A stretch of DNA of 64,000 nt from CAYXAA01 sp964462985 (GCA_964462985.1 CAYXAA010000005.1:116917-180916), one strand, 5' to 3'. Shown: positions 18,309 to 27,805, counted from the stretch's first letter. Notes: generated by a model from the letters alone, not told the origin. A program made the numbers and translations.

Positions 18309-18998
18309 TCAGGCAGCCTTTTCCTCCGGTTCGCGCAGCACGTAGCCGCGCCCCCAGACCGTCTCGATGTAATTCTTGCCGCCGGTCGCCGCCGCGAGCT
18401 TCTTACGCAGCTTGCAGATGAAGACGTCGATGATCTTCAACTCCGGCTCGTCCATGCCGCCGTAGAGATGGTTGAGGAACATCTCCTTGGTCAGCGTGGT
18501 GCCCTTGCGCAGTGAAAGCAACTCGAGCATCTGATATTCCTTGCCGGTCAGATGCACGCGCTGGCCATCGACCTCGACCGTCTTGGTGTCGAGATTGACC
18601 GTGAGGTCGCCTGTGACGATGACCGATTGGGCATGCCCCTTGGAGCGGCGGACGATCGCATGGATGCGGGCGATCATTTCGTCCTTGTGGAACGGCTTGG
18701 TCATATAGTCGTCGGCGCCAAAGCCGAGCCCGCGAACCTTGTCTTCGATGCCGGCGAGGCCGGAAAGGATCAGGATCGGCGTCTTAACCTTCGAAACGCG
18801 CAAGGTGCGCAGGACCTCGTACCCCGACATGTCGGGCAGATTGAGGTCGAGCATGATGATGTCGTAATCGTAGAGTTTGCCGAGGTCGATGCCTTCCTCG
18901 CCAAGGTCCGTCGTATAGACGTTGAAGTTTTCGGACTTAAGCATCAGTTCGATGCTTTGCGCTGTCGCGCTGTCGTCCTCGATCAACAATACGCGCAT
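18309..18998 (-). CDS. ctrA: Cell-cycle response regulator CtrA
   Basis: A 229 aa OmpR/PhoB-type regulator. The receiver phosphoacceptor is Asp51 in IIMLDLNLPDMSG; Lys in MTKPF. The winged-helix output domain ends in NYIETVWGRGYVLREP. The sequence is of the CtrA type throughout (for example HLTGKEYQMLELLSLRKG, GGMDEPELKIIDVF). CtrA~P controls DNA replication initiation, division and flagellar genes and is phosphorylated through ChpT. The upstream region has seven GANTC sites and TTAACC half-sites, matching the known CcrM-methylation and autoregulation inputs in this group. Confidence 0.97.
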   Translation of the reverse strand: MRVLLIEDDSATAQSIELMLKSENFNVYTTDLGEEGIDLGKLYDYDIIMLDLNLPDMSGYEVLRTLRVSKVKTPILILSGLAGIEDKVRGLGFGADDYMTKPFHKDEMIARIHAIVRRSKGHAQSVIVTGDLTVNLDTKTVEVDGQRVHLTGKEYQMLELLSLRKGTTLTKEMFLNHLYGGMDEPELKIIDVFICKLRKKLAAATGGKNYIETVWGRGYVLREPEEKAA

Positions 18999-18999
18999 G

Positions 19000-19375
19000 C
19001 CAATCCCCTTTTTTGCCTATCCTGGGCAAGCCGCACCGGCAGGTACGCTCCGGGGCGAAGGACTGCGGTTAACCTCGACTCGACTGTGTGAGACAATGGT
19101 TAACAAAATCTGATTCACACCCGCAAGCGCCGATGAAGCGAGTTCGGGAGATTTTCCCAACCACTTGAAAAACTGACGGAAATTCTTTCCGAAATTTCTT
19201 CAAGTGCCACTTCAGCGAATCGGCCTAACCGACTCAAGTGACTCACCTCACACTGCGCACGCTTCCCAAGGACAGTTCGCCATCTGCATTAAGCCCTCGG
19301 GAATTAAGATTAACCAGAGTCGTAAACGATCGGTTACCCTTGGTTCGGAATTGCGAATCCACGGAAGGAGGCGGG
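19000..19375. promoter_or_regulatory. ctrA-fliI divergent control region with seven GANTC sites
   Basis: GANTC sites begin at 19077, 19112, 19217, 19231, 19240, 19317 and 19355. Candidate CtrA half-sites are GGTTAACC (19067-19074), ATGGTTAAC (19096-19104) and ATTAACC (19309-19315), plus TTAA at 19289 and 19304. This spacing fits control of divergent ctrA and fliI transcription by CtrA and by the methylation state of the DNA. No gene is seen in it. Confidence 0.7.
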
Positions 19376-20701
19376 ATGGAGCCGCTCTTCGCTGAGATCG
19401 AATCCTTGATGTCGACGGAGATCTACGGCCGCGTGGTTTCCGTGCAGGGCCTTCTGGTGGAGGTCGCCGGACCGGTGCACGAGATGAGCGTCGGCGCCCG
19501 CTTGGCCATCGAGAGCGGCGATGGCGGAGAGGCCGTGTTTGCCGAGGTGGTCGGGTTTCGCGACGAGCGGGCGCTGTGCATGCCGTTTGCCGGCCTGGAG
19601 GGGGTTCGCATGGGCTGTCGGGCGGTGCTCGCCGCGCGCGACGCGCTGGTGCACCCGAGCGCCGGCTGGCTCGGCCGCGTCGTCAACGCCCTTGGCCAGC
19701 CGATCGACGGCAAAGGGCCGCTTCCGTCCGGCGGTGATCCGCGCCGGCTACGCGCCGCCCCGCCACCGGCGAGCGAGAGGGCGCGTGTCGGGCCGCCGGT
19801 TGATCTTGGGGTGAGGGCGCTCAATACCTTCGTCACATGCTGCCAGGGGCAGCGCATGGGCATCTTCGCCGGATCCGGAGTCGGCAAGTCGGTTCTGATG
19901 TCGATGATCGCACGCAACATGTCTACCGACGTGGCCGTCATCGGGCTGATCGGCGAGCGTGGTCGGGAGGTCCAGGAGTTCATCGAGGACGACCTTGGCC
20001 CTGAAGGCCTCGCCCGGGCGGTGGTCGTCGTCGCGACCTCTGACGAAAGCGTGCTGATGCGCCGTCAGGCTGCCTATATGGCAATGACGGTGGCCGAGTA
20101 CTTTCGGGACCGAGGCCAGAATGTCCTTTGCATGATGGATTCGGTGACCCGTTTTGCCATGGCACAGCGGGAGATCGGCTTGTCGATCGGAGAACCGCCG
20201 ACGTCGAAGGGCTATACGCCGACCGTCTTTACGGAACTGCCGAAGCTGCTCGAGCGGGCCGGCCCCGGAAAGACGGGGACGGGCTCGATCACCGGACTTT
20301 TCACCGTGCTCGTCGAGGGCGACAATCACAACGAGCCGGTGGCAGATGCCGTCCGCGGCATCCTCGATGGCCATATCGTCATGGAGCGGGCGATCGCTGA
20401 ACGCGGGCGCTATCCGGCAATCAATGTCCTGAAGTCGGTATCGCGCACCATGCCCCGCTGTGTTCCGCAGCCGATGCTGCCGGTCCTGCGCAAGGCGCGC
20501 CAGCTGATGGCGACCTACACGGACATGGAGGAATTGATCCGGCTTGGCGCCTACCGGCGCGGAGCCGAACCGACGGTCGACGAGGCGATTGCCAGGCACG
20601 AGGCGTTAGAAGCCTTTCTCGCTCAGGAGAAGGACGATGCCACCGCGATGGAAGAAGGTTACCGCCGCCTTGCCAACCTTTTGGAAATGACTCTGGTGTA
20701 G
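19376..20701 (+). CDS. fliI: Flagellar export ATPase FliI
   Basis: A 441 aa F1-beta-like ATPase. The start is ATG 19376 (MEPLFAEIE), with GGAAGGAGG just upstream; the frame is open back to 19238 but without a site. The P-loop AGSGVGKS is at about residues 165-172, and the Walker B-type strand is in LCMMDSVTRFA. The signature GYTPTVFTELPKLLERAG is also present. It energises the flagellar type III export apparatus at the inner membrane. FliJ follows after 27 bp. Confidence 0.96.
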   Translation: MEPLFAEIESLMSTEIYGRVVSVQGLLVEVAGPVHEMSVGARLAIESGDGGEAVFAEVVGFRDERALCMPFAGLEGVRMGCRAVLAARDALVHPSAGWLGRVVNALGQPIDGKGPLPSGGDPRRLRAAPPPASERARVGPPVDLGVRALNTFVTCCQGQRMGIFAGSGVGKSVLMSMIARNMSTDVAVIGLIGERGREVQEFIEDDLGPEGLARAVVVVATSDESVLMRRQAAYMAMTVAEYFRDRGQNVLCMMDSVTRFAMAQREIGLSIGEPPTSKGYTPTVFTELPKLLERAGPGKTGTGSITGLFTVLVEGDNHNEPVADAVRGILDGHIVMERAIAERGRYPAINVLKSVSRTMPRCVPQPMLPVLRKARQLMATYTDMEELIRLGAYRRGAEPTVDEAIARHEALEAFLAQEKDDATAMEEGYRRLANLLEMTLV

Positions 20702-20728
20702 CTTGGTCTCGGTGATTGGAGACCGAGT

Positions 20729-21151
20729 ATGAGATCGCGTGAAAGCCTCATTCGCCTGAAGCAGTTCCAGGTCGACGAAAAGCGTCGCCAGGTTGCCCAG
20801 ATCGAATCGATGATCGCCGAGTTTCAGCGCATGGCGGACGACCTGGACGAGCAGATCAAGGCCGAGCAGGCCCGCGTGGGCATCACCGACGTCGGGCATT
20901 TCGCTTATCCGACCTTTGCAAAGGCCGCAGCGCAGCGGCGCGACAATCTGCTGCATTCAGCGGCAGAGCTTCAGGACCAACTCGACCGGGCGCGCGAGGA
21001 TCTCGCTGTCGCCGTGGAAGAACTGAAGAAATTTGAACTCCTGGAGGAGCGCGAGCAGATGCGTGAGCGCGCCGAGCAGGACGCGGAGGAGCAGGCACGG
21101 CTTGATGAGATCGCCGGCATGACGCGGGCCCGCAGCACTCGCCGGGCCTAG
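20729..21151 (+). CDS. fliJ: Flagellar export chaperone FliJ
   Basis: A 140 aa, almost entirely alpha-helical coiled-coil protein rich in Arg, Gln and Glu, of normal FliJ length, directly following fliI. FliJ sits in the FliI ring and helps couple export to the proton motive force. Identification rests on position, length and coiled-coil character rather than on strict motifs. Other flagellar genes are not in the window. Confidence 0.9.
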   Translation: MRSRESLIRLKQFQVDEKRRQVAQIESMIAEFQRMADDLDEQIKAEQARVGITDVGHFAYPTFAKAAAQRRDNLLHSAAELQDQLDRAREDLAVAVEELKKFELLEEREQMRERAEQDAEEQARLDEIAGMTRARSTRRA

Positions 21152-21397
21152 GCTGAGCCTCGTCCGCATCGGGTTCTGGTGCCGTCTTCGGAAGGCATTT
21201 ACCCGAGACATCTTGCGTAAAGCCTCTGATCCTGGCCGGGTCCGGAATGGCTTGCGATCGGATCGACACACTCTACCGACAAGAGATCGCGTCATCGCCA
21301 GTACCTTGAGCGTCGAGGTGCCGCTGAAGCGTGAGAGTTCCCAAAGGACGCGCTGGGTCCAGGTAAGAGTCTCGGCCGCCGCGTTGTCTCGGCGCTT

Positions 21398-21850
21398 GTG
21401 GAGTTTCGCGTGCGATTGCTGCTTTCGATTCTCCTGCCGGCGGCGACGGTCTGTTTCGTGCTTGGCCTTGTGCTGCCTCTCATGCAGATCGAGCGTCTCT
21501 ATCTTCTCAAGTCTCGGCCGAGCCTGATCGAGATTGTGTCCGGTCTCTGGGTTGAAGGGGATTGGCCGCTGGCGATCGTGGTCGCGCTGTTCTCGATTCT
21601 GTTCCCGGCGCTAAAGCTTCTGGCGCTGCATGTTGCGGTGATTGGTGGCTATGCCCGAGCGCCGTTCGGCCTGATGACTGCACTCGGAAAATGGTCGCTG
21701 ATGGACGTGACGCTGGTCGCGCTGGTGATCTTTGCGGCCAAATCGAGTGGGTTGGCGACGGCTGCGAGCCTGCCGGGCCTTTGGCTCTACGGCGCAGCCA
21801 CATTGATAACCGCCGCAGCCGCGGCGATGGCCAGGCGAGTCGGCCGCTAG
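21398..21850 (+). CDS. PqiA-like membrane protein
   Basis: A 150 aa protein with four hydrophobic helices, matching a single PqiA module: LVLPLMQIERLYLLKSRPSLIE, then FSILFPALKLLAL, then LGKWSLMDVTLVALVIFAAK. PqiA-family proteins take part in envelope lipid transport with MCE partners. No PqiB/C partner is adjacent. The start is assigned at GTG 21398; GTG 21410 is also possible, and no clear ribosome binding site decides between them. Confidence 0.85.
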   Translation: MEFRVRLLLSILLPAATVCFVLGLVLPLMQIERLYLLKSRPSLIEIVSGLWVEGDWPLAIVVALFSILFPALKLLALHVAVIGGYARAPFGLMTALGKWSLMDVTLVALVIFAAKSSGLATAASLPGLWLYGAATLITAAAAAMARRVGR

Positions 21851-21895
21851 AGTAAGATCTGGCGCTCCGGTGTAGGCGGCCGCCTGCGAATCGCG

Positions 21896-22951
21896 TCAGA
21901 ACACTGCGCGCCGCTCTTCCGCATGCACCCGCTGCTGGTCGACGACCCGCGTCGCGCGGAACGCCTCAAGCCAGCGCAATGCCTGTTCCTCGGGAATACG
22001 CAGGTGCCGGCAGCGGATCTTGGCGATCGCCACCAGAGCCTGGTCCGTCAATCCGGCCGATGTAGAGAGACGGAAGAGCTCATCGATGCCCCCCTGGAAA
22101 ATTGCGAACTGCACCTTCGCCAGAGGCTGGGAGGCCGCACGCGACAGCAACGCGACCGTGTCGCTCAGCCGCTTCTCGTCGACCAGCACAAGAAGAATTT
22201 CACTTAAGGTGCAGGCGCCATCCTCGGCAAGCGCCCATAGCCGATTGACGTCACATGTCTCCACGCTGATGCCGGCGTGTTGTCGCAGCTTGCGACGGAC
22301 CATCCGAAGATCAACGGTGTCCTGTGGGTCGGCTCCCAGTAAGATGAGTTGAAGGCGCAACCTGGTCGGCTCATCAACGTGCGGTATTAGCCAATGGCAG
22401 ATAGTCGGCGTCAGATCGTGACGGTTGGACATGCTGTCGCGCAGCGCCATATCCGTGAGTGCCCGCTTGGTGAGCGTTCGCAATGCCCAGTCGGACATGC
22501 TGATGCGCTGATTTGCCGCGACGGCGCGCCAGACCGGCATCCGGCCACGCTCGATCAGAAAGTCGGAGACGCGGTGGCTGAGCCCGGCGCGCCGAGCCAT
22601 CGCCTCCAGATGGGCTTGTGGCATCCTTCTCGCCAGGAGCATCAGGTGCTCTTCGTCGAGACTTGGGCTGAATTCCAATACGGGCGCCGCTACGGCGATG
22701 TCGTCCTTAGCGAGGCGGAACGCCAGCGGCTGCGGCGTGTCTGACACCGGCGCAATGCGTCGCGACAGTTCCGCGCGGTCTTCCAGGTCGGTCGTGTCGA
22801 GAAGGCGCAGAATGATGTCGCAAAAGAGCTGCAACTCGGTCTGAGTGTGTCCGCCGATGCCATCGAGAAAGACATCGGCAACGCGCTGGAGCAGCCGGCG
22901 ACGCGCTTCGGGGGTCGTTTCCTTGGCAAGCAGGAGCAGGTCGCTGAGCAT
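21896..22951 (-). CDS. DUF2336 protein
   Basis: A 351 aa soluble, helical-repeat-like protein of the DUF2336 family found in alphaproteobacteria. It starts with LSDLLLLAKETTPEARRRLL and continues with many Leu/Arg-rich helices. The ATG at 22951 is preferred to TTG 22963 because GAGAGG lies before it. Function unknown; family members are often encoded near motility or cell-cycle genes, as here. Divergent from the semialdehyde dehydrogenase gene. Confidence 0.8.
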   Translation of the reverse strand: MLSDLLLLAKETTPEARRRLLQRVADVFLDGIGGHTQTELQLFCDIILRLLDTTDLEDRAELSRRIAPVSDTPQPLAFRLAKDDIAVAAPVLEFSPSLDEEHLMLLARRMPQAHLEAMARRAGLSHRVSDFLIERGRMPVWRAVAANQRISMSDWALRTLTKRALTDMALRDSMSNRHDLTPTICHWLIPHVDEPTRLRLQLILLGADPQDTVDLRMVRRKLRQHAGISVETCDVNRLWALAEDGACTLSEILLVLVDEKRLSDTVALLSRAASQPLAKVQFAIFQGGIDELFRLSTSAGLTDQALVAIAKIRCRHLRIPEEQALRWLEAFRATRVVDQQRVHAEERRAVF

Positions 22952-23196
22952 GTCGCCTCTCAAAGGTTGCCTTCGACCCTAAACCTTCCAGCTTATTATT
23001 CTGTTGAAGAAATTGGTTAAGTCCTACTGAGCGTTGTGATGACAGAAAATCTCAAAATGCGCGCTTTTTCGGTGTCTGGGCGGGCGTGGTTCTGCAGTCG
23101 GGTATGGAAACGGGATGCCGCCTGTGCTCAAACAGATGCCGAGCCCCGGCAGTCGACCGGGCAACACTGCAGTCAAGGAACTGGGAAGGAAGTGCA

Positions 23197-24756
23197 ATGC
23201 TGACGGGATGTCATCTGATCGCAGGCGAGTGGGTACGATCCGAGCAGACCTTTGCGCCCGTGGCCCCGGCTAGCGGCGAGGCCCTGTCGCCGCGCGTCTG
23301 CGAGGCCGATCGGGACGTGGTCGACCGGGCGGCGCGTGCTGCCGAGGACGCGTTCGGTGCCTACTCAGCGACCGGAACGGCCGAGCGCGCTGCCTTCCTG
23401 CGTGTCGTTGCCGACAAGATCGAGGCGCGCGGCGCAGAGCTCACCGCGACCGCCCACAAGGAAACCGCGTTGCCCGAAGCCCGCCTTGAAGGCGAGCGCG
23501 GCCGCACGGTCGGGCAGCTCCGCTTCTTCGCCGACTGGATCGAGGACGGGAGCTGCTTCGATGCACGGATCGACACGGCGCTTCCGGAGCGCAAGCCGTT
23601 GCCGCGGCCGGACATCCGTTCGATCCTGAAGCCGATCGGCCCGGTCGGCGTGTTCGGTGCCTCGAACTTCCCCCTAGCGTTTTCTACTGCAGGCGGCGAC
23701 ACCGCCTCGGCGCTCGCAGCGGGTTGCCCGGTGGTGGTCAAGGGACATCCGGCCCATCCTGGCACAGCCGAGCTGGTCGCCGCCGCAATTCTGGAGGCAA
23801 TTGAAGCAACCGGCATGCCGAAGGGTGTATTCGGCCTGGTTCAGGGCTCCAGTCACGAAGCAGGCTCAGCGCTGGTGACCCATCCGCTCATTCGGGCGGT
23901 CGGCTTCACTGGCTCCTTGCGTGGCGGCAAGGCCTTGTTCGATCTGGCGATGGCGCGGCCCGAGCCAATTCCGTTCTACGGCGAGCTCGGTAGCATCAAC
24001 CCGACATTCCTGCTGCCGCAGGCGCTTGGCGCACGTGGCAATGAGATCGCAAACGGCTGGGCGCAGTCGCTGACGATGGGCGTGGGCCAGTTCTGCACCA
24101 ATCCGGGTCTCGTTGTTGCCCTCGACGGCCCCGATCTGGACGGCTTCCTGACCGCCGCCACGACGGCGCTCAAGGCCGTGCCACCGCAGACGATGTTGAC
24201 CGAGGGTATCGCCACGGCTTACGGACGGGCGGTGGCCAAGCACCAGTCCGGCGGCAAGGTCGCGGTGCGGTACTACGGTGGAGATGGTGAAGGCTGCAAC
24301 GCGGCGCCGGCAGTGTTCGACGTTCCCTCGGAGGTCTGGCTCGGTGAGCGCGACTTGCACGAGGAGGTGTTCGGGCCGGCGGCGATCGTGGTGCGCTGCT
24401 CCGACACCGATGCCATGACCGAAGTGGCCAAGGCGCTCGAGGGCCAGCTGACGGCGACCCTGATCATGGATGACGGCGACCTCGATCTGGCGCTGTCCCT
24501 GCTGCCGATTCTGGAGCGCAAGGCCGGCCGCATCCTGCGCAACGGCTATCCGACTGGCGTCGAGGTTTGCCATGCCATGATGCACGGAGGTCCGTTCCCG
24601 GCATCGACCGACGTGCGCTCGACATCGGTCGGTAGCCGTGCAATCGAGCGGTTCCTGCGGCCCGTCGCCTACCAGAACTTCCTTGAGCCGATGCTTCCGG
24701 AGGGATTGCGTGATGGGACCAAGAGCCCGAAGCTGGTCGACGGCCGACGTATTTGA
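23197..24756 (+). CDS. Alpha-ketoglutarate semialdehyde dehydrogenase (NADP+)
   Basis: A 519 aa aldehyde dehydrogenase starting at ATG 23197, preceded by GGAAGGAAG. Catalytic Glu263 lies in YGELGSINP and nucleophilic Cys300 in VGQFCTNPG. The overall pattern (GVFGASNFPLAFSTAGGDT) is that of the KGSADH-III/2,5-dioxovalerate dehydrogenase group. It oxidises alpha-ketoglutarate semialdehyde to alpha-ketoglutarate. This is the last step of hydroxyproline catabolism, and also of glucarate, galactarate and arabinose oxidation. Hydroxyproline-pathway genes lie 8-12 kb downstream on the same strand, so that is the favoured role. Confidence 0.9.
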   Translation: MLTGCHLIAGEWVRSEQTFAPVAPASGEALSPRVCEADRDVVDRAARAAEDAFGAYSATGTAERAAFLRVVADKIEARGAELTATAHKETALPEARLEGERGRTVGQLRFFADWIEDGSCFDARIDTALPERKPLPRPDIRSILKPIGPVGVFGASNFPLAFSTAGGDTASALAAGCPVVVKGHPAHPGTAELVAAAILEAIEATGMPKGVFGLVQGSSHEAGSALVTHPLIRAVGFTGSLRGGKALFDLAMARPEPIPFYGELGSINPTFLLPQALGARGNEIANGWAQSLTMGVGQFCTNPGLVVALDGPDLDGFLTAATTALKAVPPQTMLTEGIATAYGRAVAKHQSGGKVAVRYYGGDGEGCNAAPAVFDVPSEVWLGERDLHEEVFGPAAIVVRCSDTDAMTEVAKALEGQLTATLIMDDGDLDLALSLLPILERKAGRILRNGYPTGVEVCHAMMHGGPFPASTDVRSTSVGSRAIERFLRPVAYQNFLEPMLPEGLRDGTKSPKLVDGRRI

Positions 24757-24773
24757 AGGGTAGGAAACTGAAG

Positions 24774-24807
24774 ACGGCCGGCCGGGATGCGACCTCCGGC
24801 CGGCCGT
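24774..24807 (+). terminator. Hairpin after the semialdehyde dehydrogenase gene
   Basis: Perfect 12-bp inverted repeat ACGGCCGGCCGG (24774-24785) and CCGGCCGGCCGT (24796-24807) with a 10-nt loop, 17 bp after the stop codon. The following T tract is poor, so it may stop transcription or stabilise the message end. Confidence 0.65.
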
Positions 24808-25054
24808 ACACTCTTCCCGGGCAATTTTCGAGCCCGCAACAAACGCCAAGGGGACGCTGCGTCGCCCCGAGGTATGCTGAAACGTTTTTGCGTGAGGCCA
24901 GCAAAAAAGGAAAAGTTTCTACGGTTGATTTCCGGTTCTGTTCGGGCCTTAGATTGCGCCCGAGGCAATTCGTGGAAAACTCTCGCCCGTCACACGGCAT
25001 TCGAATGCGGGGGGCGCAGAGGAATTGCCAGTATGACGTGGGGAGATCAGATCC

Positions 25055-26656
25055 ATGAAAATCCGAAACGGCATGAAGTCGGCACTGCTGGGGGCAAGCT
25101 TTGCCGCGCTGATGATGGGCGCTGCTTCCGCCAAAACACTGGTCTACTGCTCCGAAGGTTCGCCGGAAGGCTTCGATCCGGCCCTCTATACCGCCGGCAC
25201 CACCTTCGACGCATCGTCCAAGCCGGTCTACAACCGGCTGGTCGAGTTCGAGCGCGGCAGCACGAACGTGATCCCGGGCCTCGCGGAGAGCTGGGAGATT
25301 TCTGACGATGGAACCGAGTACACCTTTCACCTGCGCAAGGGTGTCAAATTCCACACGACCGACTTCTTCACGCCCACGCGTGACTTCAACGCCGACGACG
25401 TGATCTTCTCGTTCGAGCGCCAGCTTGCCAAGGAAGGCACCTGGCAGACGTATTCGAATGGCTCTTGGGAATACTTCAACGGCATGTCGATGCCTGACCT
25501 GTTGAAGTCGATCGAGAAGGTTGATGACTACACGGTCAAGTTCGTGCTGAACCGTCCCGAGGCGCCGATGATCGCCAACTTGGCGATGGACTTCGCCTCG
25601 ATCCTGTCGAAGGAATATGCCGACAAGCTCGTCGAGGCCGGCACGCCGGAGCTCCTCAACCAGCAGCCGGTCGGCACCGGGCCGTTCCAATTCGTCGCCT
25701 ATCAGAAGGACGCGGTGATCCGCTACAAGGCCAACGCCGACTACTGGGGCGGCAAGCAGCCTATCGACGACCTGGTCTTTGCTATCACCACCGATGCGTC
25801 GGTGCGCTACCAGAAGCTGAAGGCTGGCGAGTGCCACGTCATGCCCTATCCGAATCCGGCCGACATCGAGGCGATGAAATCGGATGACAGCATTCAGCTG
25901 ATGGAGCAGGCGGGGCTCAATGTGGGCTATCTTGCCTACAACACCAAGATGGCACCGTTCGACAAGCCCGAGGTCCGCAAGGCCCTCAACATGGCCATCA
26001 ACAAGCAGGCGATCCTCGACGCGGTGTTCCAGGGCTCCGGCCAGGCGGCAAAGAATCCGATCCCGCCGACCATGTGGTCCTATAATGACGCGGTCACGGA
26101 CGACCCCTACGATCCGGACGCGGCGAAGAAGATGCTCGAAGAGGCCGGCGTGACAGATCTCAGCATGAAGATCTGGGCGATGCCGGTGCAGCGTCCCTAC
26201 AACCCCAACGCCCGGCGCATGGCGGAGTTGATCCAGTCGGATTTCGCCGAGATCGGCGTCACGGCGGAGATCGTCTCCTACGAGTGGGGCGAATATCTGA
26301 AGCGCTCTTCCGACGTGAATCGCGACGGCGCCGTGCTTTTGGGGTGGACCGGCGACAACGGCGACCCGGACAATTTCCTCGCCGTGCTGCTCGGCTGCGA
26401 CGCGGTGGGCGGGGCCAATCGCGCGCAATGGTGCTACAAGCCGTTCGACGACCTGATCCAGAAGGCCAAGGTCGTTGCCGACATGGCCGAGCGCACCAAG
26501 CTCTATGAAGAGGCTCAGGTCGTCTTCAAGGAGCAGGCGCCCTGGGCCACCATCGCGCACTCCACCGTCTTCATGCCGCTGGCCAAGAATGTCACCGGCT
26601 ACAAGATGGATCCGCTCGGAAGCCATCGCTTCGATGGCGTCGACATCGCCGAGTAA
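25055..26656 (+). CDS. Dpp/Opp-type ABC substrate-binding protein
   Basis: A 533 aa periplasmic binding protein of the SBP_bac_5 family. It has a signal peptide (residues 1-26, ending GAASAKT), then TLVYCSEGSPEGFDPALYT, the conserved GLAESWEISDDGTEYTFHLR, and NQQPVGTGPFQFVAY. This matches DppA-like dipeptide binding proteins more than oligopeptide OppA. It heads a five-gene importer operon. A strong hairpin follows the stop, then the first permease. Natural ligand unknown; the genomic context suggests peptides containing hydroxyproline. Confidence 0.9.
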   Translation: MKIRNGMKSALLGASFAALMMGAASAKTLVYCSEGSPEGFDPALYTAGTTFDASSKPVYNRLVEFERGSTNVIPGLAESWEISDDGTEYTFHLRKGVKFHTTDFFTPTRDFNADDVIFSFERQLAKEGTWQTYSNGSWEYFNGMSMPDLLKSIEKVDDYTVKFVLNRPEAPMIANLAMDFASILSKEYADKLVEAGTPELLNQQPVGTGPFQFVAYQKDAVIRYKANADYWGGKQPIDDLVFAITTDASVRYQKLKAGECHVMPYPNPADIEAMKSDDSIQLMEQAGLNVGYLAYNTKMAPFDKPEVRKALNMAINKQAILDAVFQGSGQAAKNPIPPTMWSYNDAVTDDPYDPDAAKKMLEEAGVTDLSMKIWAMPVQRPYNPNARRMAELIQSDFAEIGVTAEIVSYEWGEYLKRSSDVNRDGAVLLGWTGDNGDPDNFLAVLLGCDAVGGANRAQWCYKPFDDLIQKAKVVADMAERTKLYEEAQVVFKEQAPWATIAHSTVFMPLAKNVTGYKMDPLGSHRFDGVDIAE

Positions 26657-26673
26657 GGACGCTAATACTCATC

Positions 26674-26700
26674 GGCAGCCGGCGGGAACCGCCGGCTGCC
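26674..26700 (+). other. Intercistronic stem-loop after the binding-protein gene
   Basis: GGCAGCCGGCGG (26674-26685), a GAA loop, and CCGCCGGCTGCC (26689-26700) form a perfect 12-bp stem 18 bp after the stop codon. Such hairpins commonly protect the 3' end of an abundant binding-protein message or partly terminate, giving less permease. Confidence 0.75.
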
Positions 26701-26782
26701 TTGCTATTTGCTGGCCGGCATTCTTCCGCAGACAGTTGCGATCTGCTGGAGCCGGCCGGTTGCTTACATTGGCATCTTCATC

Positions 26783-27790
26783 ATGCTGAGATTTCTCGTC
26801 AGCCGCATCGGGCTGTTGATCCCGACGTTCCTGGGCGTGACGCTGGTCGCCTTCTCCTTCATCCGACTTTTGCCGGGCGATCCGCTCGACCTTCTGGCTG
26901 GCGAGCGCGGTATTGACCCGGCCCGCAAGGCGGAACTGATGCGCCAGATGGGATTCGATCGCCCGCTATGGCAGCAGTATCTCGCCTATCTTGGCGACAT
27001 CCTTCAGGGCGACTTCGGGATCTCCTTCGTGTCGAGAAAGCCCGTGCTGACAGAGTTTCTGTCGCTGTTCCCCGCCACGCTGGAACTGGCGCTCTGCGCC
27101 ATCGTGATCGCCATGGTGATTGGCCTGCCCATCGGCGTCTTCGCTGCAATTAAGCGTGGATCGTTCCTCGATCAGACAGTCATGGGCGCAGCGCTGGTCG
27201 GATATTCGATGCCGATCTTCTGGTGGGGACTTCTGCTCATCATCCTGTTCTCCGGCGTCCTGCAGTGGACGCCGGTCTCGGGACGAATCTCGCTGATGTA
27301 TTTCTTCCCGCCCGTAACCGGCTTCATGCTGATCGACAGCCTGCTGTCCGGGCAGAAGGGCGCCTTTGCTTCGGCCGTCAGCCATCTGATCCTGCCGTCA
27401 GTCGTGCTGGCAACCATTCCGCTTGCCGTCATCGCTCGTCAGACCCGATCGGCGATGCTCGAGGTGCTGGGCGAGGACTATGTCCGTACCGCCCGCGCCA
27501 AGGGGCTCGCACCGTTCCGTGTGATCGGACTGCACGCCCTGCGCAACGCGCTGATCCCCGTAATCACGACCATCGGGCTGCAGGTTGGTGTCTTGCTTGC
27601 CGGCGCGATCCTCACGGAGACGATCTTTTCGTGGCCCGGGATAGGCAAATGGCTGGTCGACAGCATCTCGCGGCGCGACTACTTCGTCGTACAGGGGGCG
27701 CTGCTCTTGATCGCGGCCATCGTCATGATGGTCAATCTTGTGGTGGACGTGCTCTACGGTCTCGTCAACCCGCGCATCCGCCACACCTGA
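26783..27790 (+). CDS. Dpp/Opp-type ABC permease (DppB-like)
   Basis: A 335 aa inner-membrane protein from ATG 26783 (MLRFLVSRIGLLIPTFLGVT). A longer frame to 26708 runs through the preceding hairpin side and is unlikely. It has the N-terminal helix, long periplasmic loop, and permease core with EDYVRTARAKGL, the coupling-helix motif of this family. It pairs with the permease at 27806. No obvious ribosome binding site is seen. Confidence 0.92.
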   Translation: MLRFLVSRIGLLIPTFLGVTLVAFSFIRLLPGDPLDLLAGERGIDPARKAELMRQMGFDRPLWQQYLAYLGDILQGDFGISFVSRKPVLTEFLSLFPATLELALCAIVIAMVIGLPIGVFAAIKRGSFLDQTVMGAALVGYSMPIFWWGLLLIILFSGVLQWTPVSGRISLMYFFPPVTGFMLIDSLLSGQKGAFASAVSHLILPSVVLATIPLAVIARQTRSAMLEVLGEDYVRTARAKGLAPFRVIGLHALRNALIPVITTIGLQVGVLLAGAILTETIFSWPGIGKWLVDSISRRDYFVVQGALLLIAAIVMMVNLVVDVLYGLVNPRIRHT

Positions 27791-27805
27791 GCCGGGGAGG
27801 GTATC

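Noticed and set aside
24464..26626. 720-codon open frame on the minus strand
   Set aside because: It is antisense to the KGSADH end and the whole ABC binding-protein gene, is rich in His/Arg/Asp as GC-rich shadows are, and has no domain motifs.
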